From contig NC_079492.1 of the NCBI RefSeq assembly GCF_020520425.1, positions 137,706,361 to 137,770,360 on the forward strand: a stretch of 64,000 nucleotides of DNA, written 5' to 3'. Below the pieces are notes generated by a model. The model worked only from the letters and a program-made list of their open reading frames with translations, had not been told where the DNA came from and did no database searches. Of the stretch, positions 24,118 through 34,730 are shown piece after piece. The position numbers were made by a program, and so were the translations under genes. The number at the start of each line of letters is the position of its first letter. Within the stretch, counting starts at the first letter, position 1. This DNA comes from Spinacia oleracea. Taxonomy: Eukaryota > Streptophyta > Magnoliopsida > Caryophyllales > Amaranthaceae.

Positions 24118-24170
24118 ATGATGAGTCTTTCATATGCTGAGTCTTTCATATGCTGAGAAACAATTCAAGT
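24118..24170 (+). repeat. Truncated duplicate of the unit B 5' half
   Basis: ATGATGAGTCTTTCATATGCTGA is followed by a second GTCTTTCATATGCTGA and the first bases of the next stem (GAAACAATTCAAGTTAC). It then breaks off just before unit B restarts at 24173. This looks like local tandem duplication of the 5' end of a unit. Confidence 0.7.
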
Positions 24171-24172
24171 TA

Positions 24173-24321
24173 CATCGATGATGAGTCTTTCATATGCTGA
24201 GAAACAATTCAAGTTACCTACACTCACTCGTGCTGCCATTAGTATCAGTGATGATGCTTCTCAGGCGCTAAGTGTGTGTAGGTTGAATTTGTTTCAATGA
24301 TGCTTGGGGACATCTGAGATG
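24173..24321 (+). ncRNA. Foldback unit B (best-preserved C/D-box-like unit)
   Basis: Closing stem CATC/GATG (24173-24176, 24318-24321). ATGATGA (24178-24184) is followed by a 12-base spacer and CTGA (24197-24200). A stem of about 30 bp follows, with arms GAAACAATTCAAG and TTGAATTTGTTTC continuing into CCTACACTCAC / GTGTGTGTAGG. Then come ATGATG (24297-24302), the spacer CTTGGGGACAT and CTGA (24314-24317). The order C, D', C', D with 11-12 nt spacers and an internal stem matches a compact box C/D RNA. An alternative is one long imperfect MIRNA-like hairpin. Confidence 0.5.
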
Positions 24322-24358
24322 AATTTTGATGTCATGCATGTTTTACTTTTGTTAGTTA

Positions 24359-24443
24359 GGTGGTCCTTCAAAGGGGATTGACTTATTTTTAAATATCCAA
24401 TGCGATAGTTCACAATTTGTCAATTCCCTTTGGAAGGACCACC
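24359..24443 (+). ncRNA. Near-perfect hairpin, MIRNA-precursor-like
   Basis: The 5' arm GGTGGTCCTTCAAAGGGGA continuing to TTGAC (24359-24382) pairs with the 3' arm GTCAATTCCC continuing to TTTGGAAGGACCACC (24419-24443). There is one bulged base and one mismatch over about 24 bp, and a loop of 36 bases. Weaker pairing continues outward. Arm length and quality fit a plant MIRNA or siRNA-producing foldback. I recognise no known miRNA in it. Confidence 0.5.
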
Positions 24444-24483
24444 ATGACACTTAAACAACATGTTTGATTGTGGTGTTAATGAT

Positions 24484-24679
24484 AATCAATGATGTTAAAG
24501 GTTGATATCCTGAGATTTATGTTTCAATACTTGTCCTTTAACTCCTTTTGTCGAATGGAGTGATTGTCATTTCACATGATCAGTAGTGAATATCAATCAT
24601 TCCGTTCGGCAAAAGGATGTTAAAGTTGAGAAAATATTGATACAATAGATCAATGATGCTATTCAACAACTCTGAGATT
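24484..24679 (+). ncRNA. Foldback unit D (C/D-box-like, longer internal stem)
   Basis: Closing stem AATC/GATT (24484-24487, 24676-24679). ATGATG (24489-24494), a 15-base spacer and CTGA (24510-24513) follow. The stem is long, with arms about 24514-24568 and 24591-24650; the best part is CTTTAACTCCTTTTGTCGA against the complement of TTCGGCAAAAGGATGTTAAAG. Then come ATGATG (24653-24658), a 13-base spacer and CTGA (24672-24675). It has the same order of parts as units A to C but a different stem sequence. Confidence 0.45.
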
Positions 24680-24819
24680 GGAACCCTAATGTTTGCTAAT
24701 GTCCCATGTGTGAGTTTGGTCATTGTTAAAATTTGGAAACATACTACATATATGCTGTAAATCAACCTATCTGAGATTGTTGTGCCTTGTCCATTGCTGC
24801 CTTGTTATTTGTTTTGAGT

Positions 24820-24964
24820 CATCTATGATGAGTCTTCATTTGCTGACACTCAAACCCTATATTCCATTAACACTCATGCGCCATTAGCATGAATAATGCT
24901 TCTCAGGAGCTAAGTGTTGGTGGATGGGGTTTGTGTGAGGGATGCTTGGGGACATTCTGAGATG
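24820..24964 (+). ncRNA. Foldback unit C (C/D-box-like)
   Basis: Closing stem CATC/GATG (24820-24823, 24961-24964). ATGATGA (24825-24831), spacer GTCTTCATTTG and CTGA (24843-24846) follow. The stem carries CAAACCCTAT / ATGGGGTTTG-type arms and a central CGCCATTAGCAT shared with unit A. The second C-like box is degraded to GGGATG before spacer CTTGGGGACATT and CTGA (24957-24960). The length of 145 bp is close to units A (154) and B (149), so the three are related copies. Confidence 0.45.
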
Positions 24965-25018
24965 GTTGTGTGTACTTGCTTCTATGTACTTGATGCCTTC
25001 TTCTTCATGCTTTGTTCA

Positions 25019-25145
25019 ATGATGAATTGGTTTAAGCATATCGAATTTTACTTTTGTTGACGCATCGGTATCTAGGTGGTAAGATTTTCCATCTGAAAAT
25101 GATGTGATATGCATTCTTTCCACTTAGATGACGATGTGTTTAGAG
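25019..25145 (+). ncRNA. Foldback unit F (partial, apical CTGA/ATGATG)
   Basis: ATGATGA (25019-25025) leads to an imperfect hairpin with arms about 25060-25090 (CGCATCGGTATCTAGGTGG) and 25111-25138 (CCACTTAGATGACGATGTG). CTGA and ATGATG lie side by side in the loop (25093-25104). No 3' CTGA closes it, so it looks like a decayed or incomplete copy of the unit G first stem. Confidence 0.4.
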
Positions 25146-25229
25146 AAGTGATTTTGCATATGACTTTCTAAGTATGTTGTAAGTAAATACCTTGCCTTTG
25201 CTGCCTTGCTCATGGCCTTGTTTTTTTGA

Positions 25230-25528
25230 GTTGTTCAATGATGAAATGATTTAGTAACTCGAATATTACATCTTTTGACGCATCGGTTTCAAAATGGGAA
25301 TAAATTCCATCTGAAAATGATGTGATATTCATTCTTTCCATTTTGAAGCTGATGTGTTTAGAGTTGTGATTTTGCATGTCCTGAGTTTCCTACACTTTTA
25401 GTATCCTCTGTCAAATGGAGTGACTTTCCTTTCCCATTTCTGTTTGTGTTAGTCATTCACTCCATTTGGGAGGAGGATATTAAAGTTTAGGATTCAATGA
25501 TGATGAACACATACAAACTGAGAACAAC
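25230..25528 (+). ncRNA. Foldback unit G (two-stem composite with 7-bp closing stem)
   Basis: GTTGTTC (25230-25236) pairs perfectly with GAACAAC (25522-25528). Inside come ATGATGA (25238-25244), then a stem-loop with CTGA and ATGATG in its apex (25311-25322; arms TTTCAAAATGGGAAT / ATTCTTTCCATTTTGAA). CTGA (25381-25384) follows, then a second stem (GTATCCTCTGTCAAATGGAGTGA against AGTCATTCACTCCATTTGGGAGG), ATGATGA (25497-25503) and CTGA (25518-25521). It is the largest unit and its closing stem is the clearest in the array. Confidence 0.45.
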
Positions 25529-25715
25529 ATGTCCCCATGCTTTGCCTTGGCTTGAAAATGAATTCATGTGTTGCCTTGAAAACATAAAGTTGTCCCCTTA
25601 ATGGTTTAAGGAATGGCTGACTCATTAAATTGGTGTTTTGTGTTTCAATTACAACTACAAATAAGAAACATGATTGTGAATATGATGAACAAAAACTAAA
25701 CTATGATTGTGATAA

Positions 25716-25940
25716 CCTAGTTATTGTTGCCTTGTTGATGCTGTCTTGTTCATATTGCCTTGTGCATTGCTGCCTAGTTATTGTTGCCTTGTTGATGCTG
25801 TCTTGTTCATATTGCCTTGTGCATTGTTGCCTTATGATTTTGACTTATCCTGAAATCATATGTTAATATGCAATGTACATGTTCCCTTATGATTTTGAAT
25901 AATCCTGAAATCATATGTTAATATGCAATGTACATGAATA
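25716..25940 (+). repeat. Two adjacent tandem duplications (57 bp and 55 bp)
   Basis: A 57-base unit starting CCTAGTTATTGTTGCC occurs at 25716-25772 and 25773-25829, almost identical. Immediately after, a 55-base unit starting CTTATGATTTTGA occurs at 25831-25885 and 25886-25940. Both lie in the mariner-like element between the foldback array and the end of the transposase gene. Confidence 0.85.
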
Positions 25941-26154
25941 ACTACAAATATGTGAGTATGATGAACAAAAACTAAAGATTAACAACAACAAATTGATTCA
26001 TTCATTCTTCCAGTTGATATGTTGCTTCCAAAATGTTTTAAATACATGTGATGCTTTCATTCAAGCTTACAAAAGTGACATTTTGTTTGCTCTTGTAACT
26101 TTTAAAACATGTTCCCAAAACACAAAAAGTAATCTCTCGTTCTTGCTCTATACT

Positions 26155-26538
26155 TCACTGATTTGCTCTCCATTCATCAACAAGTTGTTTGCATTCATTC
26201 ACAGCCCACCTTGGGGCCTTAACTTGTTCTGGCAGATTCCCCTCATCTTCTAAAATCTTTTTCTTGTTGTGTGGGAGTTGGTAGTCATTGTCCCCCTTGT
26301 GTTTCAAAATTTCATTTCCAACATATTGAAGTGACATCCACACATTAGATAGAGTCTTTGCATGCAGTTCATTATATGCCTCAGTCACAGCACCACTTAA
26401 ATCTTCAACTGTTTTAGGCATCTTTTTGTGCATTAGTGATTGAATTGACCTAAAGAACCCCAAGTCTAATATGTTACAATCTGGACTGTTTGCTGGCTGC
26501 TGAGTCAATATCAATGTGAAGCCATCTTGCTTGTAATG
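26155..26538 (-). pseudogene. Mariner-like transposase, C-terminal part (severed)
   Basis: This is the 3' portion of the transposase gene, separated from the rest by the LTR element. If the LTR element and one copy of TAATG are removed, the frame runs on from 36798 without a stop: QQHY continues into KQDGF. It supplies the third catalytic aspartate (LDLGFF, in the plant mariner context NSPDCNILDLGFF), 39 residues after the second, giving the plant-type DD39D triad. The C-terminus ends EWRANQ before the TGA at 26155-26157. Confidence 0.85.
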
Positions 26539-27839
26539 TGTTAGGTTATGATACATATGACATTACATAGATCATGCGGAAACAACCATTAACCCAGGAC
26601 AACATATTATTTACACATAATCATATAGCATAATTTAGATGCATACTCTTTGTTGCGTGCCTTCCCTAGCTGCGCCCGAACCGAACAAGAACAAGTCTTT
26701 AGGACTCCAAGTGTCGTCCCTCCGTAGATAGTCCACAGCACGTCCGGATCCGCCTTAAGATTGACCAACTAGAATCGCCCTTAAGGTTCTAATATTTTCG
26801 GTTAGGTAGGCAACAATATTGGCTGATTTTTCTGCTTAAAAATCTTAGTTTTGAATACTTAAAACTTGTGTATAAATTATGACCCCTAGGCCTTTATTTA
26901 TAGAGTTATGGAAAAGGAATCGTAATCCTAGTAGGATGCGAATTAATTGGAATTAGAATTCTACATGAATTCTACTTAATCAATTTATCCAATAGGAATA
27001 GACATTTAATCATACACTGACTCTTGCAGATTCAGGAATCTCGCATGAGCTCAAACTCACACACACACGGCAGCCACAAGGGCTGCCCACGCATGCGAGC
27101 AGCAGCCCACGCAGCGCGGCCCACGCATGCGTGGCCTTGTGCGCGCTGGGCTGTGGCGTGCGTGCTTGCTGGGCGATGGCCTGGCTTCGTGCTGGGCCTT
27201 CGTCCGGCAGGCCTCGTCCGATGCTAATTCGTACGATACGCTTCCGATTAAAATTCCATTTCCGGAATCTATTTCCGATACGAACAATATTCAATATTTC
27301 CGATTCCGGAATTAATTTCCGTTTCGAACAAATATTTAATATTTCCGTTTCCGGAATTATTTTCCGATTCCGGTAATATTTCCGATTCTGACAATATTTC
27401 CGTTTCCAACAATATTTTCCGATACGTACCATGTTTCCGTTTCCGGCAACATCTACGACTTGGATAATATTCATATTTCCGATACGATCCATATTTCCGT
27501 TTCCGGCAATATCATCGTTTCCGGAGTATTCATTTCTTGCCTGTGACGATCTTAGCTCCCACTGAAACCAAGATCCGTCGGTTCCGAATATTCATAGATG
27601 GAGTATTTAATGCCATTAAATACTTGATCCGTTTACGTACTATTTGTGTGACCCTACGGGTTCAGTCAAGAGTAAGCTGTGGATTAATATCATTAATTCC
27701 ACTTGAACTGAAGCGGCCTCTAGCTAGGCATTCAGCTCACTTGATCTCACTGAATTATTAGCTTGTTAATTAATACTGAACCGCATTTATTAGACTTAAC
27801 ATAGAATGCATACTTGGACCAAGGGCATTATTTCCTTCA
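26539..27839 (-). repeat. 3' LTR of the LARD-like element
   Basis: 1301 bp. On the minus strand it contains TATAAATA (26895-26902). It also contains a GC-rich block (about 27060-27230, GCATGCG and GCTGGGC words) and a region of about 295 bp (27241-27535) built from TTTCCG/TTCCGG words. The open frames across this region are products of these repeats, not genes. Confidence 0.95.
27241..27535. repeat. TTTCCG / TTCCGG word array within the LTR
   Basis: About twenty imperfect repeats of TATTTCCG(A/T)TTCCGG-like units with AATATT spacers. The same array appears in the other LTR at 36199-36493. TTCCGGAA is self-complementary, so the array reads as degenerate palindromes. Confidence 0.85.
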
Positions 27840-30800
27840 GTCTCCCACTTGTCCTTAGGGACAAGTGTGCATTTCCTAATTCCTTTGTCGCTCGATGCTT
27901 GCTCTTGAACATAAGGTAAGAGTTGTCATCCTTATTATGTCCAGAGGTGTTCCTCGGTTTCAGAGTTCAACTGATCAAATAAACAGATAATCATAGCCTA
28001 TGATTCATCCGAGCACGGCCATGCATTTCACAGTTTCTAGCTCTCCGAGTGGCCTTGTACAACTTTTAAGCATCTCATCCCGATTTATGGGAGGACAATC
28101 CCAATCTTGCGATCTTGAGATTAGACTTCGTTTGATAGGTGATTACCTGAGCGTTGCCTTTATAGCCTCCTTTTACGGTGCGACGGTTGGTCAACGTCAA
28201 AGCAACCAGTTCTCAAACAAGTAATCTCAAATCACTCAGGTATTGAGGATTTAGTGTCTAATAATTTAATGAAATTTACTTATGACAGACTTTCATCTCT
28301 TACAGTAAAGTTTCATAGGTCTTGTCCGATACTAGTCTTCCCAAAGTAAGTATCTATGCAAATGATTATGACATTGCCATGTCCACATAGTTCAAGAAAC
28401 AGAACTACTAGTCATCTTGCATTCTAATCGTCTAACGTTTTCTATGCGTCCAATTTTATAGAAAACTCCGACTAGGGACCATTTTCAACCTTTGACATTC
28501 AAGTTCACTTGATAGACATTTCTTAGTCACAGGACTGGTCCTGACAGTCTATCTTGAATATATCGTCAAATTTGAAGGGACTCATCATTTAATACTAAAC
28601 CAAGATTAAATGGAATATGAAAATACATTTCATATATGATAAATGTTCAACCCCAATGTTTTATAACCATGGGCCTCAAACCCATCTTCTAAAACAATTC
28701 ATGGAATTCAAAGCTATGCTTGATTTCCAGTGCTACAACGTGAGTGTTGCTTCTCACTTGTTGCATAGGTTTAGTTATCATGCTTTGCCAATCTTAATAT
28801 CCTTTTCATCGAATGTTCTTCGAGATATGATGATAAGATCTTTTCGAGTTTGTTTATTATGTGATCTAGTCTTTCTTACTTCGATGGTGGTATTACTCAT
28901 TTTGCAATGAAGAACCATCAAGTTAGCAGACGTTTTTCTTGCTTCAAGAGTGGTTCCACGCATTTTTCAATGAAGAACCATCAAGCCAGCAGATAGGTGA
29001 TCTACCCAAGTTCAGTGAAGAACTTTAAACAACCCTGTTTTATTGCTTCTTAGGCAATAATTACTTTTACTTCAACTGTATAGGTTGCTAGTGATGCTTT
29101 GTTTGGATTTACCTATCCAAGCAGTTCATAGATATGTGGTAGACTCTCCAACTATATCTTAGAACATAGAAATTAATATTTTAATTTCCCACGCAACAAC
29201 TCATGGTCTCCAATCCATGTTGCCATTTCAAAACACGATGCTCTATAGCTCGTCTTTATCAATGGTTAACTCCAAAGGGTCTTGCTTGATCCTTTGCCAG
29301 TGTTTATGCGTGTAGCATCAATATTTAGCGTATCTTTATTTCCTTGAATCAAGAACTATTCCTATGTACCTTTTCAAGTACCATAAGTATTCTTGATCTC
29401 AATCTAGTTGATCTTCACTTAGATCAATAGAGATTGGTATATGTTCGTCATGCCTAAAGTCATACGATACGTTTTTGGCGATCCTCATATTATATCATAC
29501 ATGATAAATTCTTTTGCAGAATAATTCCTAATTGAATTCTATTCATGTAACTTTAGCTTATTCAATTTCAGCAGATACTGAATCCAGCTAAATTCTTTGA
29601 CATATAATATAGGTTAAGAATCTCATTTAGACTCTTTGATGTTTAACTTAGTAAATGCTTATACATAGTTCAAACATTCTTTACTTAGATTTATTCATAT
29701 GGGTCGAATATCTCCAATGGAGTCTTTCGTGTTTGATTTAGTAAATGCCATTACTTAATCCAAAACAATATCATAAGATCTTTGTAAATAGATCTTAATA
29801 CCCAGTATGTACTAAGTTTCGCCATGGTCCATCATTGATAAATAATCTCAAGTCTAAGTCATTAGCATTTGAATGTTATTTTACAATAGAGAGATATGTG
29901 TGTGATACACATAGGACCAATTAAGTTTTTATGTACTCCCACTAAACTTCTTATATATCTATAAGAATCATGTATATTTTATGAAACTAAAATACTTATT
30001 AGCTTCACTAAAATACATTTCTAATTCCCAATTGCTTGCTTAAATCTGTACTTTAGATTTCATAAGCTAGCTTTCTTTTTCAAGCATTTATTTGGATCCA
30101 CAAATCCTATGACATACCATGTACATAGTTTATTCCAACATTTGATTGAGGAATACGTTTTGTCATCCAATTGCTATATGTACCAATATGCAATCATTGC
30201 TTGAATTATAGACTTGAGCATTACGATTATGCATGAGGTTTCAACACAATCCATGCCATGAATTTGCTTGTAACCTTTAGCAACTAATCTAGCTTTGTGT
30301 GTGAACACAATTCTTGTTTGATGGTTTTTATCCTTAAAACAAACTTGCAACCAATAGGTGTGAAACTATTCTTGCAAATCAACAAAATTTCAATTTTGTC
30401 ATCAAAACATTGAGTATGGTTTATGGCCTCTAACCATTTAAAACATTTGAGTCTATATATGGCCTCTAACCATTTTAGGGAATCTAGGTTTCGTCATAGC
30501 TTTCTTACAAGTCACAAACTCATTAATCTACATGATAATAGTTTGACTGCAAGTTGTAGGTTTCTTCACTATTTAATAGAAGAATCTCATAGTTTCATTG
30601 ACCTGATCTCTATGTTTCTTTACTATCTAATAGAAGAATCTCATAGTTTCAGTGACTTGAATTCTATGCCTACTTGGGTATAGAACATCAAACATTAGAA
30701 TATCAATAGCCACTTAAAGTCCTTTGAATATTCTGTTCTCCTTGAAGCACTTGTAAAGTCTTCTAAGAGATGTCTATTCTTTAAAGCCACTTCTAAAGTC

Positions 30801-33800
30801 TTAAAGAATAAGTTTGGATTTTCTGAAGCACTTCGAAAAGCCTCCGGAATGTCCGTTTTATGTTTGTTGTTCGCCTCGAAAACTTTCGAGGTCTATTTTC
30901 TCCCACTTGTCATTTTGGAAACGAATCTCCAAAAGGACATTATTTCGAGCAAACAAACATTATGTTCTCAAAAATTCGTGGTAGAAACAATACCCTTGTG
31001 TCTCATTTGAATAAATCACAATGAAACATATATCTAGACTTGGGCCTTAGTTTGTTGAATAACAAACACTAAGCTCCCACTGAGTTTAGCAACTCTTTAG
31101 ATATATATAATTGAAAAGATATCCTGAAATTACTTTTCAATAGCTTTGACGAATTTGGTTTAGTTTGGTGGTAGTTGAGCATTTTGTTTTAGAAATTATA
31201 GGAAAAGTCTTTATGATTCATCATTGATCGAATCAAGTACTAATTGACTTCGATCATTCCAACGTAGATATGCCATATCTTATGGAGCTAGATTGTGAAA
31301 TTACAACACACAATCATTGATGATCATATTTGGTCTCAAGTAATCATCAACATGATCTAACCTAGATCTTTATGATTTCTTGCCGAGTGGATTTTATACT
31401 TCTGAATCTTTGAACTAGCCAAACAGATTCAACTTATATCACATTTGAGTAAATAAACCTATATTCACTCAAATCCATGTGAAATAATAAAGTCATAAAA
31501 CCTTTCTTTAGCTTTGAACTCTATCGTCTAGGCGTTCTAACAATAGTTCATATTCTTTGTTACTTTCAACAAGTAAGACTAGCTTGTCTTAAGTTGATTT
31601 AGAAATCAACCAACTTTCAAAAGTCCATCAAAATAGAGCTTATGAATGTTAACTTGTTGATATGGTCTAAGCAACAATGCCAAAGATTTAATGGAACTCA
31701 AATCAAGGGTTTGATTTGAACCTAGTAAAGTTCTTTAAAGAGTTGTTTGTTTTAATCAAGCATATTGACTCAACCAGTAATTGACCATTTCATTCAAATA
31801 AACAAACAAACAAGCATTGTTTTTGTTCTTCTGAATGTGAGTCTTTCTGTGTTTGAAGCAGAAATTTAGGTATGCTGATTATGGAACAAAATAGCCATTA
31901 AGTTCCAGCCTTTGAAAGGACTTAAAACAAACTAGATGACCCTACAACTAATGTAGCATTGCCATGCTTCATTTCCCACTTGTAGGTCATTAGTGTATCC
32001 TAGCTTCCATTGTTTGAGTTATTACCGAAGTAAGAACCTCAAGCGGTATATGATACCAAGGAAGTTTGATTGCTAGGTCACTTTTCTTTAAACATAAACT
32101 TATAGGTAGAACCGGAATCGTAAATTCCTTTCATTTGTTCCTTTGTTTTCCTATTTCTTGTACCCTTTCTTATAGTCTTAAGAATTGAGTTCTCTAGTGT
32201 TGACTTTTATACTTTGTTAGACATTCCAATGTCACCAACAAGGTTCTTTAACATTTAATTTATGTTGAATATTAAGTTTCAACTAGATGATCTTACCAGA
32301 AGCTTCTAAAGTTCTCTAAGCATCGATCTATTCGAATGTCTAGGGACTAGACTCATTCGAGAATTAAATGGACAAAGATATTAGGTTGTTAACCATTGGT
32401 AAAGCTGAGCGTTTAAGCTCAATGCTTTATGATCTCAAAACTACAGTGTATTTTGAATTCACAAGCACCAATTGGTTTGCCATTCGAATTTGATATTCGA
32501 AAACAACCATAAAAGTCGATATAAGAAACGTACATTTTAAATTGCTCACTTTCTCTCTTTTCCGTGAATCGTTCTTGGATTCACTACCAATCGAGGAAAT
32601 TTACTGTTACCTTTCTAAAAGGATTTATTGCAGTGCAAGATATTTAATTATAAATAATAATTAAAACATACATTGAAGCATGCAAAGTCTAAACATTTAT
32701 CATGAATAATAACTTGAAATTAAAGCAACCATGCAATTCAAACAAGTTATTAGCATTTTATTCGATTTTATTGTTCCGGCAGGTGTGAATAAAATGATTC
32801 CAAGATCCTAAAACCATTGAAGAATTAAGCACAGTTTGTCGACTCAATTCTAAAACATTTTAGGTAAGCAAAAGCCTTTTGCTAATAGTCTAAAAACTAC
32901 TCTTGGTTGATAGGTACGTCTAAGAACTTATTAGGTAAACCTATCGATGTTGCCACGACATAAAAGGACTCCTTACTTATATCGTTGAGTTTCACCAAAA
33001 CTAACATGTACTCACAATTATTTGTGTACCTTGCCCCTTTAGGACCAATAAGTAACACCTCGCTGAGCGAAAACTATTACTAGATTGATGTAAAGGATAT
33101 CCAAGCAAGTGTATATTTTGGCATGGCACCTTTTAACTCAATTTTTAAGTTTGGAACTTAAGGCTCTTACTATGTTGGTTAGATTTTAAGTGAACTAAAA
33201 TCCTTAATCATGCAACATAATCAAGCTTTTGATCTCATGCATTTTAAGACATATTTAAAAGCAATAAATAACTTAAAACATGCATAAGATATTTGTGAAC
33301 TAGTATGGCCCGACTTCATCTTGAAGCTTTGACTTCAAAGTCCGTCTTGAAAATCTCCGTGGGAGGCACCATTTTCTTCAAATAGGATAAGCTATAACTA
33401 ATTACAACTATGTGATGGTTCGCAGACCATATTTGAATTGAAAAATAACTTTGGTACTTTAGACCAATTACATTCAAATTAATGGTACGCAGACCATATT
33501 TTCTATCCTATTTGGGCCATACTAGTCACTTCATAACCTGCAAAACAGTACATATACAATATATACCATTCACCCATTCATTATCATGAATGGCCCACAT
33601 AGCTGGTTAGTAAAACACATTATGCATCACGTAAACATTTGCAGCAATTAATCAAGGGCACCAATAATCTACCAATTATTCAGTCCTTATTAATTCTAAT
33701 CAAGTTGTTTTAACCTTAAGGATTTGTAGACCTAATCAAGAGTTTATGACTAAAAAGCGCTCCCACTCAAACCAATAAATTCATATGCTTTACTAATTTT

Positions 33801-34090
33801 AAACATAAAATTGTATTTCTAGTCTAACCGGAAACATACAAATTTAATTAAAATTTAAAGCTCATATAAATTTATAATTGAATCCAAAAATTTAATTTAA
33901 TTTAATTTCAGTCGCATTTAAATTAATTCATCATTTTAATTTTAGTAAAATAATTAGAATAAATACCATTTATTATAATTATAATATTCAAAATTAAAAT
34001 CCAAGAAATTAATTCAAATTATTAATTTTAAAATTAATTAAAATTACGTGAACTGAAATTTTCAAATTAAACATTCAAAACGATCTAATC
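27840..34090 (-). other. Non-coding interior of the LARD-like element
   Basis: On the minus strand this ends in a polypurine tract next to the 3' LTR (complement of GTCTCCCACTTGTCC at 27840-27854). No long frame or recognisable Copia/Gypsy motif survives. Near 33415-33505 the word ATGGT(T/A)CGCAGACCATATTT occurs twice, 67 bases apart. Whether the interior is decayed pol or unrelated sequence cannot be told by eye. Confidence 0.6.
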
Positions 34091-34094
34091 GTAA

Positions 34095-34730
34095 CGCAAA
34101 CACCCTACGCGTTGTACGCCCATGGGCCGTACGCACACAGCCATTGCTGGCCATGTGCGCGCAGCCCATGCGCTCGTCGCATAGCTGCTGCTGTCCTATC
34201 GCAAGCCTCCGCACAGCGCCCCATCGCACGCGAGCTATCGCTCGCAGTGCGCGCGAGATCGCTCGCTGGGCGCGCTGGCTCGCTCGCTGTGCGCGCGAGC
34301 CATCGCTCGCTGGGGCGCGACATCGCTCGCTGGGCGGGCGACATCGCGCGCTGTGCGCGCGAGCCATCGCACGCTGGGGCGCGACATCGCTCGCTGGGCG
34401 AGCGACATCGCGCGCTGTGCGCGCGAGTAGTGCTGGGCGCAGCGCTCGTGGCACGCGAGCTTGCGCTCGCTGCGCGCGAGGCTGCGCGCACTTGTGCGAG
34501 GCAGCGCGCGTTGTGGCGCAGCTCGCTTGCTGCCCACACGCGACTGCCTTGGCTCGCCCCTTCGCCCATGCCCATTCGTTCATTGCTCGTGGCACACGAC
34601 ACAAGGCAGGGCTGCTGCCTTGTGCTCGTGCACTACGCCCTTGCTCATTGCATTCGTGCCGCACGGGCGACGAGCTCCCTTGCTCGTCGTCGCATGCCCG
34701 CATTATACAACACCCCTTAAGGGTAACACG
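34095..34730. repeat. GC-rich low-complexity island in the leader of the LARD-like element
   Basis: About 630 bp built from CGCTCGCTGGGCG, GCGCGCGAG and GCCATCGC words. It has many CpG and self-complementary runs, while flanks on both sides are extremely AT-rich. All six frames are open for long stretches, which explains several spurious Ala/Arg-rich frames here. It lies about 0.8 to 1.4 kb downstream of the PBS in element orientation. It resembles the GC-rich block of the LTRs in word content (GCGCGCTGGG). Confidence 0.8.

Noticed and set aside
24110-24170. Hammerhead ribozyme, suggested by CTGATGAG and GAAAC-like words near the foldback units
   Set aside because: The CTGATGA core, GAAA and the three helices do not fall in hammerhead order. 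The boxes fit a TGATGA/CTGA arrangement better.
23640-25940. CRISPR-like array
   Set aside because: Repeats are degenerate, palindromic foldbacks or simple tandem units of varying length without unique equal-size spacers, and this is plant nuclear DNA.
27010-27492. 160-aa minus-strand frame, repeated at 35968-36450
   Set aside because: Both copies lie entirely in the two LTRs and are translations of TTTCCG and GCATGCG word repeats.
31330-31350. YVDD-like reverse transcriptase box on the minus strand of the LARD interior
   Set aside because: A short HVDD reading is not supported by flanking RT sequence in the same or a neighbouring frame.
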